A DNA stretch of 64,000 nt from positions 1,181,427 to 1,245,426 of the forward strand of contig NZ_BMLY01000001.1 in assembly GCF_014645555.1 (NCBI RefSeq), read 5' to 3'. A model generated the notes under the pieces. The model was not told the DNA's origin, did not search any database, and saw nothing but the letters and a program-made list of their open reading frames with translations. Positions within the stretch are counted from its first letter, which is position 1, and every line of letters starts with the position of its first letter. Made by a program: the position numbers and the translations under genes. This DNA comes from Silvimonas amylolytica (GTDB lineage Bacteria > Pseudomonadota > Gammaproteobacteria > Burkholderiales > Chitinibacteraceae). Positions 19,437 to 27,307 of the stretch are shown in pieces.

Positions 19437-19693
19437 TTTGACCCCTCCTTTTCTGCAACCATCTGCAGGCCTTTGAATCTACGCCATTTTGTGTGATTTG
19501 ATCATGCCATGACAGATCACAAGGCAGAATACGGCCTACCCCAAATGACCGTCGGCGTTTGTCCGACAAGCAAATGAGAATGGCCTTGGCATTGCTGCCA
19601 CGCCTGATGCGGTTAAATGGCATCGCCTGAGCCGGTTTCGGGGATGACGTGAAGACACCCCGACTGGCCATTCAAACTGCAAGGGAGAACACC

Positions 19694-19888
19694 ATGACGA
19701 CGCTGGCCGATCTGACCAATACGGACTTCGAAATCTTGCGCGAGGCCGCTGCCGGCAAATCCATCAATCTGGATTTCCAGCAGGTGCGCAACTTGCTGGA
19801 TGTGGAACCACCACTGATCGAGGCCAAGCCGATTTACGGCTTCCAGATCACCAAAGCTGGCGAGGAAGTGGCGCTACAGCATCAGTAA
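19694..19888 (+). CDS. Small protein of unknown function (64 aa)
   Basis: 64 aa, soluble, starting MTTLADLTNTDFEILREAAAG. AAGGGAG at 19681-19687 is a good ribosome-binding site, and a strong terminator follows directly, which both support a real gene. I recognise no domain. It is tail-to-tail with narK across the shared terminator, and nothing links it functionally to nitrate. Confidence 0.7.
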   Translation: MTTLADLTNTDFEILREAAAGKSINLDFQQVRNLLDVEPPLIEAKPIYGFQITKAGEEVALQHQ

Positions 19889-19898
19889 TGCCTGTCCT

Positions 19899-19939
19899 GG
19901 ACAACAAAAAAGCGCCCTTTCGGCGCTTTTTTGTTGTCC
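19899..19939. terminator. Bidirectional terminator with 18-bp stem
   Basis: GGACAACAAAAAAGCGCC (19899-19916) and its exact complement GGCGCTTTTTTGTTGTCC (19922-19939) flank a 5-nt loop. The A and T runs inside the stem let it work in both directions, for the 64-aa gene and narK. Confidence 0.92.
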
Positions 19940-19953
19940 GGCAGAGCCAGAGA

Positions 19954-21339
19954 TCAGCACGGCATGGCAGCAGACTTGCGGGCATAGCGCCACAGCGTCA
20001 GCAACAAACAACTGACATAGAACACCAACAGCACATACAGGGCCGTTTCTGCCGCACCCGTGGTTTTCATGGAGAACCCGAACAGCTGCGGAATCAGGAA
20101 GCCACCGTATGCACCAATTGCACTGATAAACCCGCCAGCCGCGGCAGATTCACGCGTGCCATTGTGTTCAGCCTGGGCGACAGGCAGACCTTTTTGCTTT
20201 GCTTCGCGCTGCGCAGTGGTCAGGAAAATCGTCGGGATCATGCGGTAGGTCGAACCGTTACCGATGCCGGCCAGCACAAACAGGAACTGGAAGGAGATAA
20301 AGAAACCCCAGAAGTTGCCACCCTGGCCTTGTGTCGGCAGGAAAGACAACACGGCGATCACCGCCACGATCATGCCGGCGAAGATACCGGCGGTCACGCG
20401 TGCACCACCAATCTTGTCGGACACCCAGCCGCCCATGGGACGCACCAGTGCACCAATCAATGGGCCAATAAACACGAAGCTCGTCACATCAATGCTCGGG
20501 AACTGGGTCTTGGCCAGCAGTGCAAAGCCGGAAGAGAAACCAATAAAGCTACCGAAGGTACCCAGGTACAGCCAGCACATCAGCCAGTTATCTGTACGAC
20601 GAAAAATCACGGCCTGCTCCGAGAACGAAGCCTTGGCGCTAGAGAGGTCGTTCATGCCGAACCAGGCGGCAACGCTGGAAGCAATAATGAACGGCACCCA
20701 GATAAACGCGGCATTTTGCAGCCACAACTGATGCTCGATGCCATCCTTGGTATAGGTCTGCGCATCGCCACCAAACGCGGCAAACATGCCACCCGTGATC
20801 ACCAGTGGCATTACGAATTGCGCCACCGACACGCCCAGATTGCCCAGCCCGGCATTCATCCCGTTGGCGTAGCCTTTTTGGCTCTTGGGGAAGAAGTACG
20901 CAATATTGGCCATGGAACTGGCGAAGTTACCGCTACCCAGCCCGGTGAGCAGCGCAATGACGAGCATCACCGAAAACGGCGTGGTCGGGTCTTGCACTGC
21001 CATGCCCAGCCAGATCGCCGGGATCAGCAAAGACGCCGTTGAGATGGTCGTCCACTTGCGACCGCCCAGGATTGACGGCATGAAACTGTAGAAAATGCGT
21101 AGCGTGGCGCCGGACAACATGGGCAGCGCAGTCAGCAAGAACAGCTGATCTTTGGTGTACTGAAAGCCAATTAGCGGCATTTTCAGCACCACGATGCTCC
21201 ACATGATGGAGACCGAGAATGCAAGCAGCAGACAGGGGATGGAAATCCACAAATTGCGCTTGGCAATCTGTTCGCCCGATTGTTGCCAGAAAGCCTGATT
21301 TTCAGGCTCCCAGCGGGATATGACAGCAGACGTTGACAT
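19954..21339 (-). CDS. narK: Nitrate/nitrite transporter NarK (copy 1)
   Basis: 461 aa. A twelve-helix MFS transporter of the NNP family for nitrate uptake and nitrite export. The two nitrate signature regions are present: GSGNFASSMANIAYFFPKSQ, continuing with GNLGVSVAQFVMP, and the later AAAGGFISAIGAYGGF. The C-terminus RYARKSAAMPC is shared with copy 2 at 55855. It lies about 3.2 kb upstream of narG on the same strand, separated by three unrelated genes, so it must have its own promoter; a CTAG dyad lies 116-135 bp upstream. Confidence 0.95.
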   Translation of the reverse strand: MSTSAVISRWEPENQAFWQQSGEQIAKRNLWISIPCLLLAFSVSIMWSIVVLKMPLIGFQYTKDQLFLLTALPMLSGATLRIFYSFMPSILGGRKWTTISTASLLIPAIWLGMAVQDPTTPFSVMLVIALLTGLGSGNFASSMANIAYFFPKSQKGYANGMNAGLGNLGVSVAQFVMPLVITGGMFAAFGGDAQTYTKDGIEHQLWLQNAAFIWVPFIIASSVAAWFGMNDLSSAKASFSEQAVIFRRTDNWLMCWLYLGTFGSFIGFSSGFALLAKTQFPSIDVTSFVFIGPLIGALVRPMGGWVSDKIGGARVTAGIFAGMIVAVIAVLSFLPTQGQGGNFWGFFISFQFLFVLAGIGNGSTYRMIPTIFLTTAQREAKQKGLPVAQAEHNGTRESAAAGGFISAIGAYGGFLIPQLFGFSMKTTGAAETALYVLLVFYVSCLLLTLWRYARKSAAMPC

Positions 21340-21454
21340 GATGACTGGCCCGTGACGATGGAATATTGGATAGACACCGCCAAGGGTACGACTCGCAAGC
21401 CTGAGGGATAACTGGCCACAAGCACGCTATGAACACTGCATAAGAACCATGGGT

Positions 21455-21474
21455 ACTAGACCAAATGGACTAGT
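21455..21474. promoter_or_regulatory. CTAG dyad upstream of narK
   Basis: ACTAGACCAAATGGACTAGT is a 20-bp near-palindrome (all but two base pairs match) 116-135 bp before narK. A similar dyad precedes narG of the same cluster (16836-16855). Inference: operator of a nitrate- or oxygen-related regulator, possibly an unrecognised one. Confidence 0.45.
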
Positions 21475-21588
21475 TCGCCCGCGGCAAAAAGTCCGGATCA
21501 TGCGCCAGAACATGGTTTAATAACGGGTTTGGCGCACCGGCCCGGCCGGCTGCGGCCTTGCAACACATACAAGGGGTACAGGGGCAAT

Positions 21589-22200
21589 ATGGACAAAAGA
21601 GCGTTTCTGGCTGCTGGCGCAGCGCTGGTGGCGGGTGTAACCACCCCGGCTCTGGCCCGTAAAAAGGAAAAACCTGCTCCTGCACCCGAACCTGCTGCCC
21701 CTGGCCCGGCATTGCTGACTGTCTCTGGTGCAATCACCCGCAGCAATCGCGGTCCGCTTGATCCAATGTTTGATCAGTTGCTGAAAAAACAGAACGTCCA
21801 TTTCAATTCGGCCTGGACCCTGACCTTTGCCGATCTGTTGAAAATGCCTGCAGTAGAAGTCAGCGCCACGCTGGAATACGACGGTAAACCGCATGTGCTC
21901 AAGGGCCCCTACCTGGCCCAACTGTTGGCCACGGCCGGCGCACCCACGCGCGATGGCACCAAAGTACTGTTGCGTGCAATTGATGGCTACGCAACCGGCG
22001 TTTCGTTAGGGGATATCCGTAAATACCGCTATATCGTTGCAACGCACATTGACGGTAAACCCATCCCTTTGGGCGGCCTGGGCCCACTTTGGGCGGTGTA
22101 TGCGCCCGACAGCTTCCCGGAAATGACTGCCAAAGCCCTGCCTGACCGCTATGCGTCTTGCCCGTGGGGGCTGTATCACATTGAGGTTCTGACGGGTTGA
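21589..22200 (+). CDS. Exported small molybdopterin-domain-like protein
   Basis: 203 aa. A signal peptide (MDKRAFLAAGAALVAGVTTPALA) is followed by a Pro/Ala linker and a domain resembling a shortened oxidoreductase molybdopterin-binding fold (sulphite oxidase type): LTVSGAITRSN, LTFADLLKMPAVEV, LKGPYLAQLL, AIDGYATGVSLGDI, GPLWAVYAPD. The Cys that ligates molybdenum in sulphite oxidase is not evident; the only Cys is near the C-terminus (YASCPW). It may therefore bind another ligand. Function unknown. It is divergent from narK with about 250 bp between them. Confidence 0.7.
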   Translation: MDKRAFLAAGAALVAGVTTPALARKKEKPAPAPEPAAPGPALLTVSGAITRSNRGPLDPMFDQLLKKQNVHFNSAWTLTFADLLKMPAVEVSATLEYDGKPHVLKGPYLAQLLATAGAPTRDGTKVLLRAIDGYATGVSLGDIRKYRYIVATHIDGKPIPLGGLGPLWAVYAPDSFPEMTAKALPDRYASCPWGLYHIEVLTG

Positions 22201-22221
22201 GCCTGTCAGTTCGCCCAAGAG

Positions 22222-22258
22222 CAAAACAAAACCCGGCAGCACGCCGGGTTTTGTTTTG
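22222..22258. terminator. Bidirectional terminator with 16-bp stem
   Basis: CAAAACAAAACCCGGC (22222-22237) and GCCGGGTTTTGTTTTG (22243-22258) are exact inverted copies around AGCAC. It separates the molybdopterin-domain gene from the convergent aldo/keto reductase. Confidence 0.9.
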
Positions 22259-22280
22259 ATCAATCACCCATTCAATGCGT

Positions 22281-23162
22281 TCAGGCAGGCATGCTGCCCG
22301 CGCCAATCCCATCCAGCGAAGCCAGGATCTCAGCCGGCAACTGGAGCGCCGCGCTTTCAATATTCTGTTGCAGATGCCCGACCGACGACGTTCCGGGAAT
22401 CAGCAAGATATTGGGTGAACGTTGCAGCAGCCAGGCCTGCGCCACCTGCATGGGCGTGGCATTGCATTGCGCAGCCGCTTCACTCAGTGCATCGGCTTGC
22501 AATGGCGAAAAGCCCCCTAGCGGGAAGAACGGCACATAGGCGATGCCATCTGCAGCGAGGCCGTCGATCATGGCATCGTCATTGCGATGCGCCAGGTTGT
22601 ACATGTTCTGCACGCAAACGATCTCGGCAATCGAGCGCCCTTGTGCCACCTGCGTCGGAGTAACGCTGGAAAGACCAATGTGCCGGATCAGCCCCTTGGC
22701 CTGCAATTGAGCCAGCGCCGTCAGTTGCGGCTCCAGATCACCTTCGGCGGGACCATGAACACTGAACATCATGCGCAGATTGACGACATCCAGTACCTCC
22801 AGGCCCAGATTGCGCAAGTTATCGTGTACGGCAGACTCCAGTTCTGCAGGCGAATTGGCGACGTTCCATGAACCATCGCTGCCTCGTCTGGCACCCACTT
22901 TGGTGACGATAGTCAAATCGTCGGCGTAGGGGTGCAGGGCCTCGCGGATGATCTGGTTGGTGACATGCGGGCCGTAAAAATCGCTGGTATCAATATGGTT
23001 GATACCGCTTTCGATCGCCGTTCGCAGCACAGCCAGGGCAGCGGCACGATCCTTGGGCGGACCGAACACCTGCGGGCCTGCCAGCTGCATGGCACCATAA
23101 CCCATGCGGGTCACAGAACGACTGCCTAACTGGAAGGTACCGGCACGTTTTGCATTGGTCAT
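22281..23162 (-). CDS. Aldo/keto reductase
   Basis: 293 aa, an NADPH-dependent TIM-barrel reductase. Family hallmarks: GYGAMQLAG, the catalytic Asp/Tyr segment HIDTSDFYGPH, catalytic Lys in VTKVG, and the cofactor region IPGTSSVGHLQQN near the C-terminus. The substrate is unknown. ATG 23162 has an AAGGAG ribosome-binding site; the open frame further upstream runs across the intergenic region and into the TetR gene on the other strand and is not coding. It is divergent from a TetR regulator that probably controls it. Confidence 0.9.
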   Translation of the reverse strand: MTNAKRAGTFQLGSRSVTRMGYGAMQLAGPQVFGPPKDRAAALAVLRTAIESGINHIDTSDFYGPHVTNQIIREALHPYADDLTIVTKVGARRGSDGSWNVANSPAELESAVHDNLRNLGLEVLDVVNLRMMFSVHGPAEGDLEPQLTALAQLQAKGLIRHIGLSSVTPTQVAQGRSIAEIVCVQNMYNLAHRNDDAMIDGLAADGIAYVPFFPLGGFSPLQADALSEAAAQCNATPMQVAQAWLLQRSPNILLIPGTSSVGHLQQNIESAALQLPAEILASLDGIGAGSMPA

Positions 23163-23211
23163 GAATGTCTCCTTGGCGTTGATTGTTTTCAGGTACGTCG
23201 ATATGTGTCTA

Positions 23212-23242
23212 GAATACGAATAATCCTTCAGAATTTGTATTC
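23212..23242. promoter_or_regulatory. Palindrome between aldo/keto reductase and TetR genes
   Basis: GAATACGAA (23212-23220) and TTTGTATTC (23234-23242) are inverted arms with one mismatch and a 13-nt spacer, in the 84-bp region between the divergent genes. Inference: operator of the adjacent TetR-family regulator. Confidence 0.5.
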
Positions 23243-23246
23243 GCAT

Positions 23247-23900
23247 ATGCGCACCGAACCCATATACGCCCTGGATGCCCGCAAACAGCCACGACAGGCA
23301 CGGTCGCAAGCCACGGTCGATGCCATTTTTGAAGCAACTATTCAGGTTCTGCTGGCCGAAGGACTGCCACGGCTCACCACAATTCGCGTTGCCGAGCGCG
23401 CGGGTGTCTCGGTAGGCACGCTCTATCAGTATTTTCCGCAAAAGCAGGCGCTGCTGTTTGCCGTGCTGCAACGGCATCTGGAACGGGTCGCCCAAACGGT
23501 CGAAGATGCTGCGCACGCCATGCACGGTGCAACGCTGGCACAGATGGTCAAGACCATCGTGACCGCGTTTGTGCAGATCAAAACGGAGAACCTGGAAGAA
23601 TCCCGCGCACTGTACGCCGTAGCGGCCGAGCTGGATTCCCGCGACTACGTGCTTGGCATCAAGCAACGCAACCGGGCCGCCCTGGAGGCCATGCTCAAGA
23701 CCGCATCTGACGCGCAGTTTGATGACATTGCCACCGTCACGTTCATGTTTGCCGGGGTGTTGATCGGGCCGATACAGGTGTTATTGGAGGGCCCCCCCTC
23801 TGCAGACATGCTGCGTATGTTGCCGGCACAACTGGAATCGGTTTGCCTTGGCTACCTGGAGCGCGAAGCCAATCCGGCAAACCGCGCCAAGGCGTCTTAG
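23247..23900 (+). CDS. TetR family transcriptional regulator
   Basis: 217 aa. The N-terminal TetR helix-turn-helix is clear: TVDAIFEATIQVLLAEG, then TTIRVAERAGVSVGTLYQYF. The C-terminal ligand domain is variable, as usual. It is divergent from the aldo/keto reductase with an imperfect palindrome between them, the classic layout for a repressor of a detoxification enzyme. The ligand is unknown. Confidence 0.9.
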   Translation: MRTEPIYALDARKQPRQARSQATVDAIFEATIQVLLAEGLPRLTTIRVAERAGVSVGTLYQYFPQKQALLFAVLQRHLERVAQTVEDAAHAMHGATLAQMVKTIVTAFVQIKTENLEESRALYAVAAELDSRDYVLGIKQRNRAALEAMLKTASDAQFDDIATVTFMFAGVLIGPIQVLLEGPPSADMLRMLPAQLESVCLGYLEREANPANRAKAS

Positions 23901-23929
23901 CCGTCTCCGTTGGCCGTTGTCGGCAAATT

Positions 23930-24146
23930 CGGGATAAAGCAAAACACCGCCATTCACGACGAGCGACGTCCCCACAACGTCATCACAGTCATCAGAAGCC
24001 AGCCAGAACGCCGCTTTCCCAATATCTTCTACTTCACCAATCCGGCCACACGGAATCAGCGCAAGCAGACGCGCCAGCGCCTCCGGGGTCGACCAGGCAT
24101 CCTTGTTGATCGGCGTTCTGATGGCGCCAGGCGAAATCCCGTTAAA
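23930..24146 (-). pseudogene. Remnant of a short-chain dehydrogenase (C-terminal part)
   Basis: The reverse strand reads FNGISPGAIRTPINKD, then LLALIPCGRIGEVEDIGKAA, then GTSLVVNGGVLLYPEF, the standard C-terminal third of an SDR of the glucose 1-dehydrogenase type. Upstream in the frame is a stop codon (TAA), and the Rossmann nucleotide-binding part and catalytic YxxxK are missing. The normal stop is also lost, as the frame runs into the TetR gene. This is a truncated, decaying gene. Confidence 0.8.
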
Positions 24147-24206
24147 AAGCCTGATTTCTCTGAAAAAACAATGTCACTGATCTGACTTTTTTCCATCCTT
24201 CATTCA

Positions 24207-24230
24207 CTACTGACAGAATGGTGTCAGTAG
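24207..24230. promoter_or_regulatory. Perfect 9-bp dyad upstream of VOC gene
   Basis: CTACTGACA (24207-24215) and TGTCAGTAG (24222-24230) are perfect inverted arms around GAATGG, 66 bp before the VOC start. Inference: operator for the YafY-type regulator encoded at 24692 in the same operon. Confidence 0.5.
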
Positions 24231-24295
24231 CCCCTGAGTAAATTGCATCTCAACGCCATTCCGGCGTCATACCAAAGCACTCAGGAGACTCGATC

Positions 24296-24679
24296 ATGAA
24301 CACCATTCAAAATCCGTTTTGCTGGACTGAAATTGCAGTGGCTGACATGGAGCGTGCCGTGCGTTTTTACGAAACCGTTTTTAACACCCAACTACGGCGC
24401 GAGGCGTTTGGCGATTCTGATCAAGCCATCTTCCCGCACGCTGAAGATCAGCCTGGTGGTGCACTGTTCAAAGCGGCCCACATGCAACCGGGTGGCAGCG
24501 GTACTCGGGCTTATCTGAATGTGGGCACGGAAAAACTCGATAGCGTGCTAGGCCGGGTAGAACAAGCCGGCGGCAAGATGGATTTCCCGGTGGTTTTTCT
24601 GGGCGATTGCATTGGCTACATCGCCGGCATGATCGACTCTGAAGGAAATCGGGTCGGTTTGTTTTCTCACGCAGGCTAA
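24296..24679 (+). CDS. VOC family (glyoxalase-like) protein
   Basis: 127 aa. One vicinal oxygen chelate domain with two beta-alpha-beta units: FCWTEIAVADMERAVRFYE at the N-terminus and DCIGYIAGMIDSEGNRVGLFS at the C-terminus. Such single-domain proteins are metal enzymes or resistance proteins of varied activity, so no substrate can be named. An AGGAG ribosome-binding site precedes the ATG. It is followed after 12 bp by a YafY-type regulator and likely forms an operon with it. Confidence 0.85.
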   Translation: MNTIQNPFCWTEIAVADMERAVRFYETVFNTQLRREAFGDSDQAIFPHAEDQPGGALFKAAHMQPGGSGTRAYLNVGTEKLDSVLGRVEQAGGKMDFPVVFLGDCIGYIAGMIDSEGNRVGLFSHAG

Positions 24680-24691
24680 ACAGGACAACTC

Positions 24692-25387
24692 ATGCGCCGC
24701 GCAGACAGACTCTTCCAGATTGTGCAGTTTCTGCGCGGCCGGCGGCTGACCACTGCCCGCTGGCTGGCCGAAAAGCTGGAGGTCTCTGACCGTACCATCT
24801 ACCGCGACATCCAGGACTTGATGGCTTCTGGCGTGCCCATTGATGGCGAGGCCGGCATGGGTTACGTGCTACACAAAACGTACGACATGCCGCCGTTGAT
24901 GTTTGATCAGGAAGAAATCGAAGCCGTGACCATTGGCTTGCGCATGGTGCGCTCCTGGGGTGGCAACCGGTTGGAACGCGCCGCCATCCGCGCCCAGGCC
25001 AAAATCAACGGCGCATTGCCGCTGGATTTGCGTCGGCGCTTTGGTCGGGTGTCTTTGTATTCACCAGGGTGGACCAAGCCTTTCTCCGGGGAGTTTTTTG
25101 ATCTGATCCATGCGGCCATCGGCAGCACCCAGGTACTGCAAATGGACTATTGCCGCATCGACAGCACCGAGAGCGAGCAACGCCACATCTGGCCGCTCGG
25201 GCTGTTTTTCTGGGGTGCCAAGTGGACACTGGTGGCCTGGTGTGAAAAGCGGGTGGACTTTCGCACGTTCCGGCTGGACCGGATCACCGCCTTGCAATCA
25301 GCCGGGCGCGATTTTACGCCGCAACGAGACCGGGACCTGGATGCGTATTTCAAGTCGGTGGGCGTGCCAGCGGATATGGACGACTGA
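24692..25387 (+). CDS. YafY-type HTH/WYL-domain transcriptional regulator
   Basis: 231 aa. An N-terminal HTH_11 domain (ADRLFQIVQFLRGRRLTTA, then LEVSDRTIYRDIQDL) is followed by a linker with GYVLHKTYDMPPLMF and a WYL-type ligand-binding domain containing HIWPLGLFFWGAKWTLVAWC. Members act as repressors or activators with effectors that are mostly unknown. Pairing with a VOC gene is frequent. Inferred autoregulation through the dyad at 24207-24230. Confidence 0.9.
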   Translation: MRRADRLFQIVQFLRGRRLTTARWLAEKLEVSDRTIYRDIQDLMASGVPIDGEAGMGYVLHKTYDMPPLMFDQEEIEAVTIGLRMVRSWGGNRLERAAIRAQAKINGALPLDLRRRFGRVSLYSPGWTKPFSGEFFDLIHAAIGSTQVLQMDYCRIDSTESEQRHIWPLGLFFWGAKWTLVAWCEKRVDFRTFRLDRITALQSAGRDFTPQRDRDLDAYFKSVGVPADMDD

Positions 25388-25473
25388 GATGCCAGGTGTG
25401 CCGGAGGCCAGTCTGCCGGTCGCGATCACTTGCCAGTATTTTGTCGATCATCACGCCGCCCGCGCGGCTCCCC

Positions 25474-25503
25474 TTGCCCGCCAGCGCCCCCATCCCGCAT
25501 AAT
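25474..25503 (+). promoter_or_regulatory. Putative sigma-70 promoter of the zinc operon
   Basis: TTGCCC (25474-25479) and CATAAT (25498-25503) are 18 bp apart. The Zur-like palindrome starts at the last base of the -10 box and covers the expected transcription start, an arrangement suited to repression. Confidence 0.45.
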
Positions 25504-25519
25504 TGCAACATTATTGCAA
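25503..25519. promoter_or_regulatory. Zur-like palindrome
   Basis: TTGCAACATTATTGCAA is a 17-bp palindrome apart from one mismatched pair, 18 bp before the first gene of the zinc importer. The position and AT-rich dyad are what a zinc-uptake repressor (Zur) site would show. Assignment to Zur is inference. Confidence 0.5.
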
Positions 25520-25537
25520 TTACATCACTCCGGTTCG

Positions 25538-25708
25538 ATGTCCCACCAACACGCTCACGATCATGCCCACACGCATGCGCACCACTCCGCCGCGCCCAAA
25601 AAGCCTGGTTTGCCGGCCCGCCTGTTTGCCTCCAGCGCCGGACAACGCTTGCTGATTGCGCTGGTGCCGCTGGCATTGGTGTGGCTGATGACCTGGTGGG
25701 CCATGTAA
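25538..25708 (+). CDS. Small His-rich membrane protein in zinc operon
   Basis: 56 aa. The N-terminus is a His cluster (MSHQHAHDHAHTHAHH) with eight His in the first 16 residues, followed by a basic stretch and one membrane helix (LLIALVPLALVWLMTWW). Its stop is directly followed by the ATG of the ABC ATPase gene (TAAATG), so it is the first gene of the zinc operon. Inference: a metal-binding accessory that captures or senses zinc at the membrane. It is too short for homology to be decided by eye. Confidence 0.7.
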   Translation: MSHQHAHDHAHTHAHHSAAPKKPGLPARLFASSAGQRLLIALVPLALVWLMTWWAM

Positions 25709-26425
25709 ATGATCCGGCTAGATGACATCACCGTTTGCTACCGCAAACACCCGGCTGTGCATCACGTCAGTGGCACGTTCACAGCCGGTGGGCTCACCGC
25801 CGTGGTGGGCCCCAACGGTGCAGGCAAGACCACGCTGTTAAAGGCCATTACTGGCCTGCAACCGCTGACTACCGGCAAGATCGTTGCCGATGGTGCAATG
25901 GCCTATCTGCCACAACTGGCCGAACTGGACCGGCAATTCCCGCTGACCGTAAACGAGCTGGTTCTGTCTGGCGCGTGGAAGCGCAAGGGCGGGTTCTCCA
26001 GTCTGGCCGGTGATGAAGCCACGCGCACTCAGGCGGCACTGGATCGGGTTGGCCTGGGCGGTTTTGGCGAGCGCCCGATCAGCACGCTTTCTGGCGGCCA
26101 GTTGCAACGCGCGCGCTTTGCACGTTTGCTGGTGCAGGACACACCCATCATCTTGCTGGATGAGCCGTTCAACAATATCGATACCCGCACGCGCGAGACC
26201 CTGCTGCATATCCTGGAACACTGGCGTGATGAAGCCCGCACCGTGGCCGTGGTAGTGCACGACATGAGCATCGCCCATTCGCATTTCCCCGAAACCCTGT
26301 TGCTGGCGCATGAGGTCATTGCCTGGGGCCCGACTGCGGCGACGCTGGACCCGGCCAACCTGGATCGCGCGCAGCAAATGACTGAATACTGGCAAAACGA
26401 TGCCCCCTGGTGTGCCCGTCCATGA
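25709..26425 (+). CDS. Zinc ABC transporter, ATP-binding protein (ZnuC/AztA type)
   Basis: 238 aa. Walker A GPNGAGKTTLLK (about residues 37-48), ABC signature LSGGQLQRARFARLL, Walker B IILLDEPF and the switch His in VVVHDMS are all intact. It belongs to the manganese/zinc/iron chelate ABC family and resembles AztA and ZnuC. It follows the His-rich gene without a gap, and its stop overlaps the permease start (ATGA). Confidence 0.9.
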   Translation: MIRLDDITVCYRKHPAVHHVSGTFTAGGLTAVVGPNGAGKTTLLKAITGLQPLTTGKIVADGAMAYLPQLAELDRQFPLTVNELVLSGAWKRKGGFSSLAGDEATRTQAALDRVGLGGFGERPISTLSGGQLQRARFARLLVQDTPIILLDEPFNNIDTRTRETLLHILEHWRDEARTVAVVVHDMSIAHSHFPETLLLAHEVIAWGPTAATLDPANLDRAQQMTEYWQNDAPWCARP

Positions 26426-27291
26426 CCCTCAATGAACTTCTGATTGCGCCCGTCACGGACTTTGCCTTCATGCGCCGCGCGCTGGCCGGTTGTGTGGCGC
26501 TGGCGACTGGCTGCGCGCCGATGGGCGTCATGCTGGTCTTGCGCCGCATGAGCCTGATGGGCGATGCGCTCTCTCACGCCGTGCTGCCGGGTGCTGCGGT
26601 TGGCTTTATCTTTGGTGGCTTTGCCCTGCCCTGGTTGGCGGGTGGTGGTATTGCCGCTGGCTTGCTGGTCGCGCTGCTGGCAGGTCTGGCCAGCCGCTTT
26701 ACCAGCTTGAATGAAGACGCCAGTTTTGCCGGTTTCTATCTGGTCTCGCTCGCGGTCGGCGTGGTGCTGGTCTCGCGCTGGGGCAGCAATGTCGATCTGA
26801 TTCACTTGCTGTTCGGTTCTGTGCTGGCCATTGATGACCCGGCGCTGCTGCTGCTGGCATCCATCACTACGCTTACTTTGCTGTGGCTGGCGATCAATTA
26901 TCGGGGCGTGATTCTGGAGTGTGTGGATCCAGGCTATCTGGCCGTGAATGGCGGTCGAGGTAGCCGTTATCACCTGGGTCTGATGGTGCTGACCGTGTTC
27001 AACCTGGTGGCTGGCTTCCAGGCGATGGGCACACTGATGGCCGTGGGCATGATGATGCTGCCCGCCACCATCGCCCGTCTGTGGGCCGATACCCTGGCCG
27101 GTTTGCTGCTGGCGGCATGGCTATCGGGTGTGGCGGCCAGCGTGGTCGGGCTGCTGCTGTCGTACCACCTCAACCTGCCTTCCGGCCCGGCGATTGTGCT
27201 GGTGGCGGGCGTGCTCTACCTGCTGTCGCTGTGGCTGGCTCCGCATGGCTGGCTGGGACGCCGCGCCAGCAAGACCCATCTGCAACACTAA
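26422..27291 (+). CDS. Zinc ABC transporter, permease (ZnuB/AztB type)
   Basis: 289 aa, about eight membrane helices, ABC-3 family permease. Typical motifs: LRRMSLMGDALSHAVLPGAAVGF in the first third (coupling helix region) and AMGTLMAVGMMMLPATIARL in the second half. ATG 26422 lies in the ATGA overlap with the ATPase gene. It forms the import channel with the neighbouring ATPase and binding protein. Confidence 0.9.
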   Translation: MTLNELLIAPVTDFAFMRRALAGCVALATGCAPMGVMLVLRRMSLMGDALSHAVLPGAAVGFIFGGFALPWLAGGGIAAGLLVALLAGLASRFTSLNEDASFAGFYLVSLAVGVVLVSRWGSNVDLIHLLFGSVLAIDDPALLLLASITTLTLLWLAINYRGVILECVDPGYLAVNGGRGSRYHLGLMVLTVFNLVAGFQAMGTLMAVGMMMLPATIARLWADTLAGLLLAAWLSGVAASVVGLLLSYHLNLPSGPAIVLVAGVLYLLSLWLAPHGWLGRRASKTHLQH

Positions 27292-27307
27292 GCTTCAAGG
27301 AAAACCC

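Noticed and set aside
21450-21456. NarL heptamer ATGGGTA before narK copy 1
   Set aside because: A single heptamer matches the consensus, but no inverted partner at the 7-2-7 spacing is present.
22281-23666. Extended 461-codon version of the aldo/keto reductase
   Set aside because: The extra N-terminus reads through the operator region and antisense to the TetR gene; ATG 23162 with AAGGAG is the proper start.
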